64,000 bases of DNA from Comamonadaceae bacterium. GTDB taxonomy: Bacteria > Pseudomonadota > Gammaproteobacteria > Burkholderiales > Burkholderiaceae. Location: positions 1-64,000 of the forward strand of contig CANCCJ010000002.1 in NCBI GenBank assembly GCA_947374535.1. The letters are read 5' to 3'. Of the stretch, positions 17,084 through 26,453 are shown one piece after another (positions within the stretch are counted from its first letter, which is position 1; every line of letters starts with the position of its first letter). Below the pieces are notes generated by a model. The model ran no database searches. It had not been told where the DNA came from and saw only the letters and a program-made list of their open reading frames with translations. Both the position numbers and the translations under genes were made by a program.

Positions 17084-17947
17084 TTACAGCTTGAAAGCCA
17101 CCACCTTTTGGTGTTGCTCGCCCAAGCCTTCGATACCCAGTGACATGGTGTCACCACGCTTCAAATACACAGGCGCTGGCTTGCCATCTTTCTTGATGCC
17201 CATGCCCACACCGGGGGGAGTGCCAGTGGTGATGACGTCGCCCGGTTGCAGCGTCATGAACTGGCTCACGTAGCTCACCAATTTGGCAACACCGAAAATC
17301 ATGGTCTTGGTATTGCCGTTTTGCATGCGCACGCCATTGTGGTCTAGCCACATGTCCAGCTTTTGTGGATTGGGCACCTCATCGCGCGTCACCAACCAAG
17401 GGCCAATAGGCCCGAAGGTGTCGCAGCCCTTGCCCTTGTCCCATGTGCCGCCGCGCTCTAATTGATATTCGCGCTCGCTCACATCATTGATCAAGCAATA
17501 GCCGGCCACGTGACTGATCGCGTCCTTTTGTGACACGTAACGCGCTTCGGTCCCGATGACAATGCCCAACTCCACTTCCCAGTCTGTTTTGACCGAGCCT
17601 TTGGGCAACATCACATCATCGTTGGGCCCTTGAATGCAACTGGTAGCCTTGGTGAACACAATGGGCTCTTTGGGAATTGGCATGCCCGACTCAGCGGCAT
17701 GGTCAGCGTAGTTCAACCCAATCGCGATGAATTTACCCACCACGCTGATAGGGCAACCCATGCGAGGCTTTCCTTTGACCAAGGGCAAGGTGTCTGTTTT
17801 GAGCTTGGCCAACTTGGCCAAGGCCTTGTCACTGAGTTGGTCGGGCGACACATCTGAGATGACTTTGCTCAAGTCGCGCAACTTGCCATCGCCATCAATC
17901 AGACCAGGTTTCTCTTTGCCAGGATTGCCGTAACGAACCAATTTCAT
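17084..17947 (-). CDS. Fumarylacetoacetate hydrolase (FAH) family protein
   Basis: A 287-residue FAH-fold enzyme. FIAIGLNYADHAAESG is followed by the metal-binding acid cluster in TDWEVELGIVIG (E-x-E) and later GYCLINDVSEREYQLERGGTWDKGKGCDTFGPIGPW with a third acid. The tail GDVITTGTPPGVGMG is also typical. Members hydrolyse or decarboxylate 2,4-diketo acids, for example in L-fucose/L-rhamnose oxidative routes or ureidoglycolate breakdown. The divergent Ldh-family dehydrogenase next door fits a catabolic pair acting on a sugar acid or hydroxy acid, but the substrate is not evident. Confidence 0.85.
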   Translation of the reverse strand: MKLVRYGNPGKEKPGLIDGDGKLRDLSKVISDVSPDQLSDKALAKLAKLKTDTLPLVKGKPRMGCPISVVGKFIAIGLNYADHAAESGMPIPKEPIVFTKATSCIQGPNDDVMLPKGSVKTDWEVELGIVIGTEARYVSQKDAISHVAGYCLINDVSEREYQLERGGTWDKGKGCDTFGPIGPWLVTRDEVPNPQKLDMWLDHNGVRMQNGNTKTMIFGVAKLVSYVSQFMTLQPGDVITTGTPPGVGMGIKKDGKPAPVYLKRGDTMSLGIEGLGEQHQKVVAFKL

Positions 17948-17964
17948 GGATTGCCTTTCAGTTG

Positions 17965-17993
17965 AATTGTCTCTATATTATGGTATGACAATT
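17965..17993. promoter_or_regulatory. Inverted repeat, candidate operator between divergent genes
   Basis: Perfect 7-bp arms AATTGTC (17965-17971) and GACAATT (17987-17993) flank an AT-rich 15-bp core containing TATATTAT and TGGTATGACA. The site lies in the 73-bp gap between the divergent FAH and dehydrogenase genes and so could control both. The core looks like a promoter -10 region and like GntR-type half-sites, but no regulator gene is adjacent. The ATG at 17985 lies inside the repeat and is therefore an unlikely translation start. Confidence 0.4.
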
Positions 17994-18020
17994 GATCCAC
18001 AACCCTCCGTAAAGTCCCTG

Positions 18021-19088
18021 ATGTCACACACCTTCTCAGCCCCCGATCTAGAAAACCACATCACCCAATTATTTATAGCCGCAGGCAGCAGCAGCGCCGA
18101 AGCGCAGCAAGTCGCCAGCAATTTGGTGATGGCCAATTTGAGTGGTCATGATTCCCATGGTGTGGGCATGGCACCACGATACATCGATGCGATCCTTGAA
18201 AAGAATCTGATCCCCAACAACCATGTGGCCGTACGCATGGACAGCGGCATGCTCTTGGGGCTAGACGGGCAACAAGGCTTTGGCCAAATCGTCGGCGTGC
18301 AAGCGATGGACCTCGCATTTGAGCGCGTCGCTCAACATGGCGCATGCATCATGTCGCTCGCCAATTCGCACCACCTCGGGCGCATCGGTCACTTTGCAGA
18401 GATGGCGGTGGCGCGTGACTGGGTCTCGCTGCATTTTGTGAACGTCATGGCGCGAGCCACCGTTGCCCCTTGGCACGGCGGCGATGGGCGCTTTGGCACC
18501 AACCCTTGCTGCATCGGCATACCAATTGGCTTAGGTGACAACGCGCAAGAGCCCTTTGTGCTCGACTTTGCGACCAGTCGCGTGGCACAAGGCAAGATGC
18601 GCGTGGCACACAACGAAGGCAAGCAAGTGCCCCATGGCACACTGATTGACGAACACGGAAAGCCCACCAACGACCCAGGGGTTGTGGTGGTTCCACAAAG
18701 CAATGGCGCTTTCGGTGCGCTCATGCCCTTTGGCGAACACAAAGGCTTTGGCCTAGCCGTGGCCTGTGAACTTCTGGGGGGCGCCTTGAGTGGTGGGGGC
18801 ACTTGGCACCGCGAGGCCGATGGCAAGCGGGCTGTCTACAACGGCATGCTCAGCATCATCATTGACCCCAAAGCATTGGGCACGCAAATGAGCTTTGCGC
18901 AAGAAACCTTGGCATTCATCAACTGGTTACGTCAAAGTCCTGCCACAGAGGGAACCGTAGGCGTGCAATTAGCGGGTGAGCCAGAACGTGCCGCACGCCA
19001 AGCGCGAACAAAACATGGTGTCGTTGTTGACGATGCAACGTGGCAAGAAATCAAGCATGCAGCCACCTTGGTGGGCTTGGCGCTTTAA
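18021..19088 (+). CDS. Ldh-family (malate/L-lactate/ureidoglycolate) dehydrogenase
   Basis: A 355-residue NAD(P)-dependent dehydrogenase of the LDH2/MDH2 family, which is unrelated to classical lactate dehydrogenases. Family motifs are NLSGHDSHGVGM, ANSHHLGRIGHFAEMA with the catalytic His, FVLDFATSRVAQGKMR and GEHKGFGLAVACELLGGALSGGG. It oxidises a 2-hydroxy acid; malate, sulfolactate, ureidoglycolate and sugar-acid substrates are all known in the family. ATG 18021 (MSHTFSAPDLE) fits the family start; earlier in-frame starts lie in the operator-like repeat. It overlaps slmA tail to tail by 4 bp. Confidence 0.87.
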   Translation: MSHTFSAPDLENHITQLFIAAGSSSAEAQQVASNLVMANLSGHDSHGVGMAPRYIDAILEKNLIPNNHVAVRMDSGMLLGLDGQQGFGQIVGVQAMDLAFERVAQHGACIMSLANSHHLGRIGHFAEMAVARDWVSLHFVNVMARATVAPWHGGDGRFGTNPCCIGIPIGLGDNAQEPFVLDFATSRVAQGKMRVAHNEGKQVPHGTLIDEHGKPTNDPGVVVVPQSNGAFGALMPFGEHKGFGLAVACELLGGALSGGGTWHREADGKRAVYNGMLSIIIDPKALGTQMSFAQETLAFINWLRQSPATEGTVGVQLAGEPERAARQARTKHGVVVDDATWQEIKHAATLVGLAL

Positions 19089-19711
19089 AGCATCAACGCA
19101 AGCGATGCATCCAGATGGTCCAGCGGTGAACGCTTAAAACCAGAGCGCGTGAAGCGCTGCAAATTACCCAAAGCAAACGCCACCAAAGCCGCCGCGCGCA
19201 CTTGCGCATCTGCCGTGGGCGTAGCCGACTTATTGGCCCCGGCGGCGGCACGCAGCACTTGGCGCAAGGCTGATTCGATGCGCTCGAACAACTGGTTCAT
19301 GCGCTGGTGCAAACGCTCGTTTTCAAACACCAAGGCGTCGCCCACCATCACGCGGGCCATACCTGGGTTTCTCTCGCCAAACTGCAGCAACACCGTGACC
19401 ATGCGGGCGGCTTTTTGTGCACCGTCACCTTCGCGCTCGGCGATTTGGTTGATCAGGCTAAACAGGCTGTGCTCGATGAAATCAATCAAGCCTTCAAACA
19501 TCTGCGCTTTGCTGGCGAAGTGGCGGTACAAAGCCGCCTCACTCACCGCCAACTTGGCCGCCAAGAGCGCCGTGGTGATGCGCTCGGTGCCCGGCTGCTC
19601 CAGCATGCCCGCCAGCGTTTGCAAAATTTGCTCGCGCCGTTGGCCCGGCTTCATGCGCTGGCGTTTTGGTGTTTCAGCGGCGTCGTGCAAAGCGGTGGCG
19701 TTGTCAGACAT
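19085..19711 (-). CDS. slmA: Nucleoid occlusion factor SlmA (TetR family)
   Basis: A 208-residue TetR-fold DNA-binding protein that, when bound to its chromosomal sites, blocks FtsZ assembly over the nucleoid. The N-terminal GQRREQILQTLAGMLEQPG and the helix-turn-helix ITTALLAAKLAVSEAALYRHFASKAQMFEGLIDFIE are typical of SlmA rather than of metabolic TetR regulators. The C-terminal FALGNLQRFTRSGFKR also fits. It lies just downstream of argB on the same strand (15-bp gap), an order seen in other Burkholderiales. Confidence 0.88.
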   Translation of the reverse strand: MSDNATALHDAAETPKRQRMKPGQRREQILQTLAGMLEQPGTERITTALLAAKLAVSEAALYRHFASKAQMFEGLIDFIEHSLFSLINQIAEREGDGAQKAARMVTVLLQFGERNPGMARVMVGDALVFENERLHQRMNQLFERIESALRQVLRAAAGANKSATPTADAQVRAAALVAFALGNLQRFTRSGFKRSPLDHLDASLALML

Positions 19712-19726
19712 GACGTTTGAACCGAG

Positions 19727-20599
19727 TTAATGCGATCGAATCATGGTACCGAAAGCTTGCTCGGTCAAAACTTCCAGCAGCATGGCGTGCGGCACGCGGC
19801 CATCAATGATGTGCACCGCATTCACACCACTCTTTGCAGCGTCCAAAGCACCTGCAATCTTTGGAATCATGCCGCCGCTGATGGTGCCGTCCGCAATCAA
19901 CTCGTCAATGCGACGCGGTGTCAGCTCGGTCAACAACTCGCCTTGTTTGTCGAGCACGCCTCGGATGTTGGTGAGCATCAACAGTTTTTCAGCACTGAGC
20001 ACCGAAGCCAGCTTGGCAGCCACCACGTCGGCGTTGATGTTGTAGCTCTCGTTGTTCTCACCAAAACCGATGGGACTGACCACGGGAATGAACGCATCGT
20101 CTTGCAAGGCTTTGACCACGCTGGGGTCAATGCTGACAATGTCGCCCACTTGGCCCACGTCGTAGGCTTTGCTGGGGTCTTTGCTGTCGTGCACGGTGAG
20201 TTTTTTGGCTCGGATCATGGCGCCATCACGCCCCGTCAAGCCCACAGCTTTGCCGCCTGCTTGGTTGATCAGGCCCACGATGTCTTGCTGCACTTCGCCG
20301 GCCAGCACCCACTCCACCACTTCCATGGTTTCGGCGTCGGTCACACGCATGCCCTCGATGAACTCGCCCTTCTTACCCAAACGTTGCAGCAAGCCTTCGA
20401 TTTGAGGACCCCCGCCGTGCACGACCACGGGGTTCATGCCCACGAGCTTGAGCAACACCACGTCTTCAGCAAATGCTTTTTGCAACGCAGGGTCAGTCAT
20501 GGCGTTGCCGCCGTATTTAATCACCAAGGTTTTGCCGTGGAACTTGCGAATGTAGGGCAGGGCCTGGGCCAAGATATCGGCAGGAGAAAAATCGCTCAT
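19727..20599 (-). CDS. argB: Acetylglutamate kinase
   Basis: Second step of arginine synthesis: phosphorylates N-acetyl-L-glutamate with ATP. The 290-residue protein shows the amino acid kinase fold with VIKYGGNAM (27-35), [10 protein letters not shown], the substrate-binding [14 protein letters not shown] and the C-terminal [14 protein letters not shown]. It has an N-terminal helix of about 25 residues before the first strand, as in the arginine-sensitive type, so feedback control by arginine is plausible. ATG 20599 ([10 protein letters not shown]) is chosen over the longer frame to 20692, which would overlap the upstream NYN gene. Confidence 0.95.
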   Translation of the reverse strand: MSDFSPADILAQALPYIRKFHGKTLVIKYGGNAMTDPALQKAFAEDVVLLKLVGMNPVVVHGGGPQIEGLLQRLGKKGEFIEGMRVTDAETMEVVEWVLAGEVQQDIVGLINQAGGKAVGLTGRDGAMIRAKKLTVHDSKDPSKAYDVGQVGDIVSIDPSVVKALQDDAFIPVVSPIGFGENNESYNINADVVAAKLASVLSAEKLLMLTNIRGVLDKQGELLTELTPRRIDELIADGTISGGMIPKIAGALDAAKSGVNAVHIIDGRVPHAMLLEVLTEQAFGTMIRSH

Positions 20600-20633
20600 G
20601 GGTGCAACTCCGTCTTGTGTCTTCTGTGTTGTT

Positions 20634-21488
20634 TTATTCGGCGTGTTCAACCGTTGCGCTGTGCGCCGCTTGTGGGCCCAACACCAACTCACGCACCATT
20701 TCGCGCAACAGCTTTTTCTCTTGGAAGCTCAATGCGCGTTCCAACACGCGACGCACGCCCAACAGCAACTGGCGGTCTACTTCTTGTGGGATGCCGCGCG
20801 TGTTTTGCAACTCTTCACGCAGCTCTTCACGCAGGTCTTCGGGTTCTTCGGCCCACCATGTGTGGATGACGGTGTTGAGTTGCTCGCGCAATTGCTCGGG
20901 GTCAATTTGTGGCACAGCGTGCATCGAGGTCGCGTGGCGTGAGCCGCCTTCGCGCATGGCTTGTGCACCCAACACCACGCGTTGGTCGGCTTGCGACAGC
21001 AAGCGGGCCCAACCCGGGTCTTCGCGGTTGAGCTGTGTCATGTTGCGCGAGGCTTCGTCGGCCAACAAATGCACAGACACGCCGTACAGCTGGGCTTCAT
21101 CAATCAAACTGATCAAACGCTCATCATCGCTGCCCACCAGCAAGTGGTCGCACGCGCCACGTTCAGCCAAACGCTTCAAATCAGCGCCCAACGTGCGCAA
21201 CATCGACAAACCACCATCTTGGCTGTGCGGCAACACAGCGCGGCTGACTTGCCCACCAATCGCTTGCTCGTCTGGGGTGTCGCTGTACCAATAGATGCGG
21301 CGCAGGTTCATTTCCAAACCGTTGTGGGCCATGGCATTGCTGAGCAACTGGTGCAACTGAGGGCGCACATGGTCTTGTGCCGTGTCGGTTTGGCCCTGTA
21401 GCCACGCCAAAAAACGGGCGTCAATGAGGGCAATGCAAGATTCAGCGCCAGCGTGCGCTGCAGCGAGAGGAGTGTGTGTGCGTTTCAT
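20634..21488 (-). CDS. NYN-domain (PIN-like RNase) protein
   Basis: A 284-residue protein with an N-terminal NYN domain, a PIN-fold predicted nuclease. [13 protein letters not shown] supplies the first acid, RRIYWYSDT follows, and [29 protein letters not shown] holds the conserved acidic cluster. The C-terminal third (from about 190) is charged and helical, rich in Glu/Arg. It likely processes RNA, but the target is unknown. It is the first gene of a probable NYN-argB-slmA operon, 34 bp from argB. Confidence 0.75.
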   Translation of the reverse strand: MKRTHTPLAAAHAGAESCIALIDARFLAWLQGQTDTAQDHVRPQLHQLLSNAMAHNGLEMNLRRIYWYSDTPDEQAIGGQVSRAVLPHSQDGGLSMLRTLGADLKRLAERGACDHLLVGSDDERLISLIDEAQLYGVSVHLLADEASRNMTQLNREDPGWARLLSQADQRVVLGAQAMREGGSRHATSMHAVPQIDPEQLREQLNTVIHTWWAEEPEDLREELREELQNTRGIPQEVDRQLLLGVRRVLERALSFQEKKLLREMVRELVLGPQAAHSATVEHAE

Positions 21489-21520
21489 GAAAGTACTAAA
21501 AAGGTAAAAAGATAGAAATC

Positions 21521-21555
21521 GCTTGCCAGAGCACTAACTGTGCGCAATGACAAGC
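21521..21555. promoter_or_regulatory. Hairpin in the NYN/galE divergent gap
   Basis: Two nested inverted repeats, GCTTG/CAAGC (21521-21525 with 21551-21555) and GCAC/GTGC (21531-21534 with 21540-21543), can fold into one interrupted hairpin in the 138-bp gap between the divergent genes. It could be part of the galE leader or a regulator site. The rest of the gap is AT-rich, with GGATAAT near 21591 as a possible -10 box. Confidence 0.25.
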
Positions 21556-21626
21556 CGGATTTATTTTAGGGTGGAGACCGCATGTCTGCAGGGGATAATC
21601 ACCAAACTTCACATTTTTTTCGCGGC

Positions 21627-22649
21627 ATGACACATCCCATTTTGATCACTGGCGGCACAGGTTTCATTGGCTCGCACACCGTCGTCGCATTAGCCGAAGC
21701 GGGTCAACCTGTGGTCATTTTGGACAATTTATGCAATTCCAGCCCCAAAGTGCTGGACCGATTGGCCAAGCTGGGTGCCAGCCCCCTTGAGTTTGTGAAG
21801 GCCGATATCCGCGACTCGGCAGCCCTAGACGCCTTGTTTGCCCGTTACAACTTTGCAGGCGTCATCCACTTTGCAGGCCTCAAGGCCGTCGGTGAATCGG
21901 TGGCCCACCCCCTGCGCTACCTAGAAAACAACGTCAGCGGCACCATCAACCTGCTGCAGGCCATGGACCGCGCCAACGTCCGACGCATTGTGTTTAGCTC
22001 CTCGGCTACCGTCTATGGCGACCCCGTGCGTGTGCCCATCCCCGAAACCGCCGCCCTCACCGCCACCAACCCCTATGGCCGCTCCAAACTCATGTGCGAA
22101 GACGCGCTGCGCGAGCTGCATGCGGCGGACCCGCGTTGGGGCATCGCCATCCTGCGCTACTTCAACCCCGTGGGTGCCCACGAGAGCGGCTTGCTGGGCG
22201 AGGCGCCCAACGGCATCCCCAACAACCTCATGCCTTACATCACGCAAGTGGCCTTGGGTCAACGGGCGCACTTGCAGATTTTTGGCAACGACTACGACAC
22301 GCCAGACGGCACCGGCGTGCGCGACTACCTGCACGTCAGCGACCTAGCCGCCGGCCATTTGGCAGCGCTGCGCGCTCTGAACGAACCCAAACTATTAACC
22401 GTCAACCTCGGCACAGGCCGTGGCGTGAGCGTGCAAGACATGGTGGACACCTTCGCCCGCGTCAACGGCGTGCCCATCCCACACCAAGTGGTACCTCGCA
22501 GACCTGGCGACGTGGCCCAGTGCTTGGCCGATCCACAGCAAGCCAAAGCGTTGCTGAATTGGGAAACTCAATTTGACCTCGATCGCATGTGCGCCGACGC
22601 ATGGCGCTGGCAGTCCATGAATCCCCAAGGTTTTGACACTCCCCTATGA
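21627..22649 (+). CDS. galE: UDP-glucose 4-epimerase
   Basis: Interconverts UDP-glucose and UDP-galactose (or the N-acetyl forms) with tightly bound NAD. The 340-residue protein has ILITGGTGFIGSHTVVAL at the N terminus, HFAGLKAVGESV, the catalytic SSSATVYG with Ser and NPYGRSKLMCED with Tyr-x3-Lys, and the tail RPGDVAQCLADPQQA. ATG 21627 fits the family N terminus. However, the upstream ATG at 21582 has a better ribosome-binding sequence (GGGTGGAG five bases before it) and could be the true start, adding 15 residues. It opens the (+) exopolysaccharide operon and overlaps the next gene by ATGA. Confidence 0.93.
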   Translation: MTHPILITGGTGFIGSHTVVALAEAGQPVVILDNLCNSSPKVLDRLAKLGASPLEFVKADIRDSAALDALFARYNFAGVIHFAGLKAVGESVAHPLRYLENNVSGTINLLQAMDRANVRRIVFSSSATVYGDPVRVPIPETAALTATNPYGRSKLMCEDALRELHAADPRWGIAILRYFNPVGAHESGLLGEAPNGIPNNLMPYITQVALGQRAHLQIFGNDYDTPDGTGVRDYLHVSDLAAGHLAALRALNEPKLLTVNLGTGRGVSVQDMVDTFARVNGVPIPHQVVPRRPGDVAQCLADPQQAKALLNWETQFDLDRMCADAWRWQSMNPQGFDTPL

Positions 22650-25423
22650 AAAACCAAGACGACGGCACGCTGTCCCTGTTTGACGACTTTCCTCCCGCAC
22701 CTCCTACTGCGGCTGAGGCACCTAAAAAACCTCGCGCCAAGCGCAAGGCGGCACAGCCGAAGGTGGCAGTTGTTGACGCCGCTTCGGGCGATGTGACGCC
22801 CGAAACCGCAGCTCCTGAAGCCGTTGTCGACCCAGAGGTTCAGGTCGAAACCACACTCCACTTGGCAGGCTTGGTGGATGCCCAGCGCCGTCGCAACAGC
22901 CCTTGGGCCAGCCTAGACCTCGCGGCGTCACAAACTGATGCAAAGCTACCGCATGTGATGCTCGTCATCACCAAAGGCGAAGCAGGTGGTGCGCAATCGC
23001 ACGTACTGGCTTTGTGCCAAACCTTGCAAACGCGTGTGAATTTCACCGTGGTCATTGGCGGCCCCGTCGCGGAGTCGACATTGGGACGTGAACTTTCGGC
23101 ACTGGGTATCACCGTGTGCCCCATGCCCGACATGGTGGAGTCGCTCAACCCGCTCAAGCTTTGGCCCGCAGTGCAGCAACTGACAGCCTTGATCGCGTCA
23201 CACCAGCCAGACATCGTGCACGCGCACAGCGCCATCGCTGGTGTGGCCGCACGCGTCGCTGGCCATCATGCCGATGTGCCGGTGGTCTACACCGTGCACG
23301 GTTTCGGCTTCAAGCAAGAAGTTCCATTGCTGCGTCGCACAGCGGCATCCATCGCCGAGCGCATGTTGGCACCTTGGACCGCACACATGATTTGCGTGTC
23401 CAAACACGAACGCGACTTGGCCTACCACTTGCCCATAGCGCCCGATCGTGTGCACGTCATCGCCAACGGGATTGCTCGCTTGCCAGTGACTGAAGCCTTC
23501 CCGCCCATCGATGGCGAAACTGGCAACGCCCACCCCGCCGAGCAAACGCAAAACTCATCCGCCATGCCGCGCGTCATCATGGTGGCGCGCATGAAAAACC
23601 CCAAGCGCCATGACCTGCTGCTGCAAGCCTTGGCAAAAGTGCGCAACACCTTGGGCAAAGAATTACCCGTCACGCTGGCAGGTGATGGCCCATTGCATGC
23701 GGAGCACCATGCACTGGCCAAAGCGCTGAACCTCAAAACCATCACTTGGGCAGGTGATGTGACCGATGTCCCTGCTTTGCTCTCCCAGCACGATGTGTTT
23801 GTGCTGTTGTCGGACCACGAAGGCATGCCCATCACCGTGCTCGAAGCCATGCGCGCAGGCCTTTGCATACTCGCCAGCGACCTACCAGGTATCCAAGAAC
23901 AAATCAGCCAAAACCAAGAGGGATTGTTGGTGGTCAACACGGCGGATGCTGTGGCCGAACAACTGATCCGCTTGGTGCGCGAACCGCATATGCGCAAACG
24001 CTTGGGCCGAGCGGCACAGCAACGCTTCGACACCACCTTCTCCGCAGAGCCCATGGCAGAGCGCGTGCTGCAGGTGTACCGCGAATGCGCGCAAGAAACC
24101 ACGGCCACCCAAACCAACACCGACGACACCCGAAGCACGCACAGCGCAGGCTTGGTGTCTGCGTCTGTGCGTCGCCGCGATGCGCTGCAAAGCTGGGCCT
24201 TATGGGGCTTTTGGATGTTGGTGCCCAGCCTGATGGCTGCGCAACTGTTGGAAGACGCAGGCCTGATGACCTACCAGTTTGGCGAAACACTGTGGTGGTG
24301 CGTGCTGCCCTACGCCGTGGCCACGCACTTGCTCATGCGTGCGTCGCACCTGCCCGTGGCGGAGCGCAGCGGCGTGTTGTGGGTGTCCACCACCGCGCCG
24401 TTTGTGTTCACACCTTTGGGCTTTGCGCTGTTGCAGCAACCTTATTCACGCGCTGCGGTGGTGTGGGCCTATGCCGCCACCACACTGTGGCTGTGGTGGG
24501 GCTACCACCGTCATGTCAAACACCGTGCTTTGCGCTTGGTACACCTCGACGCCAATGTGCCCGCGCAGTTGGCCGTGTGCCTTGGCCCCAACACGTTAGA
24601 CCCTCAAGCCGTGCAACTCATTGCGTGGAACCCGAACAACGACATGCCTCTTCCCGCCTGTGACGGCGTGGTGCTTGACCGCCATGTGCGCATCACCGAC
24701 GAGCGCACCCGTTTGTTGGGCGAGCTCAAGATGCAACACCTGCGCCTCTACAGCGTGGAAGCCGTGGCCGAACTCACCAGCGGTCGCAAGATGCTGCCCA
24801 CCGCCGCCGACTCGCTGTGGGAAATTGACAACGACCCCAGCTACGACCGCGCCAAACGCTTGCTTGATGTGGTCACCGTCATCCTGATGGCCCCTCTGTG
24901 GCTGCCCCTCGCCGCCTGCGTGGCACTGGCCGTGCGCTTCGATTCCAAAGGCCCCGCGCTGTATTCGCAGCCCCGCGTGGGTCGCGATGGCCAAGTGTTC
25001 ACGCTGTGGAAATTTCGCAGCATGGTGCATGGCTTGCAAGCGCCGGGCGTGCACTTTGCGCAAGCCGAAGACCCACGCATCACCCGCGTTGGTCGCCTCT
25101 TGCGTCGCTCTCGTTTAGACGAGTTGCCACAACTCATCAACGTGCTCATGGGCCACATGAGCCTCATTGGCCCACGCCCCGAGCAAACCGCATTTGTGCG
25201 CGACTTTGCCGCCACCATTCCTAGCTACCCTTACCGCCACTTGGTGCGCCCGGGCCTCACGGGTTGGGCCCAAGTGCAGCAAGGCTACGCCGACAGCGCA
25301 GACACCACGCGCATCAAACTCAGCTACGACTTGTATTACGTGGCGCACTACTCACTCGCGCTTGATTTGCTGATTGCAGCCAAAACCGTCAAGACCGTGT
25401 GCACGGGTTTTGGCGCACGATGA
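22646..25423 (+). CDS. GT4 glycosyltransferase fused to polyprenyl phosphoglycosyltransferase
   Basis: A 925-residue fusion. Residues 1-100 are Pro/Ala/Lys-rich and probably disordered. Residues about 103-490 form a GT-B GT4 domain (VMLVITKGEAGGAQSHV, VHAHSAIAGVAARVA, and the EX7E-type SDHEGMPITVLEAM near 390). About 510-610 carries hydrophobic segments. From about 732 it is a bacterial sugar transferase of the WcaJ/WbaP type: membrane helix after YDRAKRLLDV, then KFRSMVHG, SRLDELPQLINVLMGHMSLIGPRP with the catalytic Asp-Glu pair, and RPGLTGWAQVQ. It would both load the first sugar phosphate onto undecaprenyl phosphate and add the next sugar. A Rossmann-like region lies between helices and the catalytic domain. 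It overlaps galE by ATGA. Confidence 0.88.
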   Translation: MKNQDDGTLSLFDDFPPAPPTAAEAPKKPRAKRKAAQPKVAVVDAASGDVTPETAAPEAVVDPEVQVETTLHLAGLVDAQRRRNSPWASLDLAASQTDAKLPHVMLVITKGEAGGAQSHVLALCQTLQTRVNFTVVIGGPVAESTLGRELSALGITVCPMPDMVESLNPLKLWPAVQQLTALIASHQPDIVHAHSAIAGVAARVAGHHADVPVVYTVHGFGFKQEVPLLRRTAASIAERMLAPWTAHMICVSKHERDLAYHLPIAPDRVHVIANGIARLPVTEAFPPIDGETGNAHPAEQTQNSSAMPRVIMVARMKNPKRHDLLLQALAKVRNTLGKELPVTLAGDGPLHAEHHALAKALNLKTITWAGDVTDVPALLSQHDVFVLLSDHEGMPITVLEAMRAGLCILASDLPGIQEQISQNQEGLLVVNTADAVAEQLIRLVREPHMRKRLGRAAQQRFDTTFSAEPMAERVLQVYRECAQETTATQTNTDDTRSTHSAGLVSASVRRRDALQSWALWGFWMLVPSLMAAQLLEDAGLMTYQFGETLWWCVLPYAVATHLLMRASHLPVAERSGVLWVSTTAPFVFTPLGFALLQQPYSRAAVVWAYAATTLWLWWGYHRHVKHRALRLVHLDANVPAQLAVCLGPNTLDPQAVQLIAWNPNNDMPLPACDGVVLDRHVRITDERTRLLGELKMQHLRLYSVEAVAELTSGRKMLPTAADSLWEIDNDPSYDRAKRLLDVVTVILMAPLWLPLAACVALAVRFDSKGPALYSQPRVGRDGQVFTLWKFRSMVHGLQAPGVHFAQAEDPRITRVGRLLRRSRLDELPQLINVLMGHMSLIGPRPEQTAFVRDFAATIPSYPYRHLVRPGLTGWAQVQQGYADSADTTRIKLSYDLYYVAHYSLALDLLIAAKTVKTVCTGFGAR

Positions 25424-25439
25424 GCCGCTTGAGAAAAGC

Positions 25440-26453
25440 ATGAGCACCCGCCGCATCTTGTTGCTAGAAGAGCCCACTTGGGGCGGCGTGCACACCATGA
25501 CGCGCACCTTGGCGGATGCACTCAGCACACAAGGCTGGCAAGTGAGCGCGCTGCCTTGGCAGCAAACCCCATGGCCCGCACTGGTGAGCGCTGCCAAGCA
25601 GCACGATGTGATTGTGGCCACCCACAACTTTGGCCCCACCTATTGCGGTGCAGCGCTCAAAGCCATCACAGGCAAACCCTTGGTCAGCTGGGTGCATGGC
25701 CCGCTGATGGATGTGCTGCACGAAGCGGGCACCTCGGTGATGAAGAAGCTGTGGCTCAAACTGCTCTACAAACAAGTGAGCCAATTTGTGTGCGTGTCGC
25801 GCACAACCCAAGACTCGCTGCTGGGCTACATCTCACTTGGCAAACAACAACGCTGCTGCGTGGTACCCAACGGGATTGCGCCCATGCCTGCGGGCCAAGC
25901 CATCCATGTGCACGCCGGCCACAGCGGCGAAGGCTCGCCGCCCATACTGCTGGGCTATGTAGGCCGCTTGTCTGCCGAAAAACGGCCGCATCTTTTGTTA
26001 GACACCCTGCGTTTTTTACCCAGTGACGCGCAGCTGGGCATCGTGGGCGAAGGCCCCATGCACCGCAAAATGATTCACGACGGCATGGACCTGATGGTCC
26101 AAGGCCGCGTGCATTTTTTAGGCAAACACCCCAGCGGCGCCAGCCTGTACAAACCTTGGCAAATGACGCTGCTCACCTCGCGCTACGAAGGCTGCCCCAT
26201 GACCGCCCTCGAATCGTTGGCCTGCGACGTACCGTGCGTGTCGCTGCCCATCCCCGCCATGCGCGAGCTGTACGACCTAGACGCGCCCTATTTGCTAGCC
26301 CGTGGCGATTCCCCCGTGGCCTTGGCCGAAGCCGTGATGACCGTGCAAAGCCTGCCCGAGCAACACGTGCGCGACGACATGGCCCGCATCGTGGCGCGAC
26401 ACCACATCGATGACTTTGTGGGTAATTGGCAAGAGGTGCTGCGCACATGTTGA
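25440..26453 (+). CDS. Glycosyltransferase family 4
   Basis: A 337-residue GT-B enzyme. The N-terminal half begins RILLLEEPTWGGVHTMTRTLADAL. The C-terminal half carries ILLGYVGRLSAEKRPHLLLD, GIVGEGP, and the donor-binding TSRYEGCPMTALESLACDVPCVSL with the EX7E acids. ATG 25440 gives the usual start; the longer frame would overlap the upstream gene. The sugar is unknown. It lies 16 bp after the fusion gene and overlaps the next glycosyltransferase by 7 bp. Confidence 0.88.
   Translation: MSTRRILLLEEPTWGGVHTMTRTLADALSTQGWQVSALPWQQTPWPALVSAAKQHDVIVATHNFGPTYCGAALKAITGKPLVSWVHGPLMDVLHEAGTSVMKKLWLKLLYKQVSQFVCVSRTTQDSLLGYISLGKQQRCCVVPNGIAPMPAGQAIHVHAGHSGEGSPPILLGYVGRLSAEKRPHLLLDTLRFLPSDAQLGIVGEGPMHRKMIHDGMDLMVQGRVHFLGKHPSGASLYKPWQMTLLTSRYEGCPMTALESLACDVPCVSLPIPAMRELYDLDAPYLLARGDSPVALAEAVMTVQSLPEQHVRDDMARIVARHHIDDFVGNWQEVLRTC

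Noticed and set aside
19730..20869. Long open frame (379 codons) on the + strand
   Set aside because: It is antisense to argB and the NYN gene, both with clear family motifs, and its translation is rich in His/Gln without any domain pattern.
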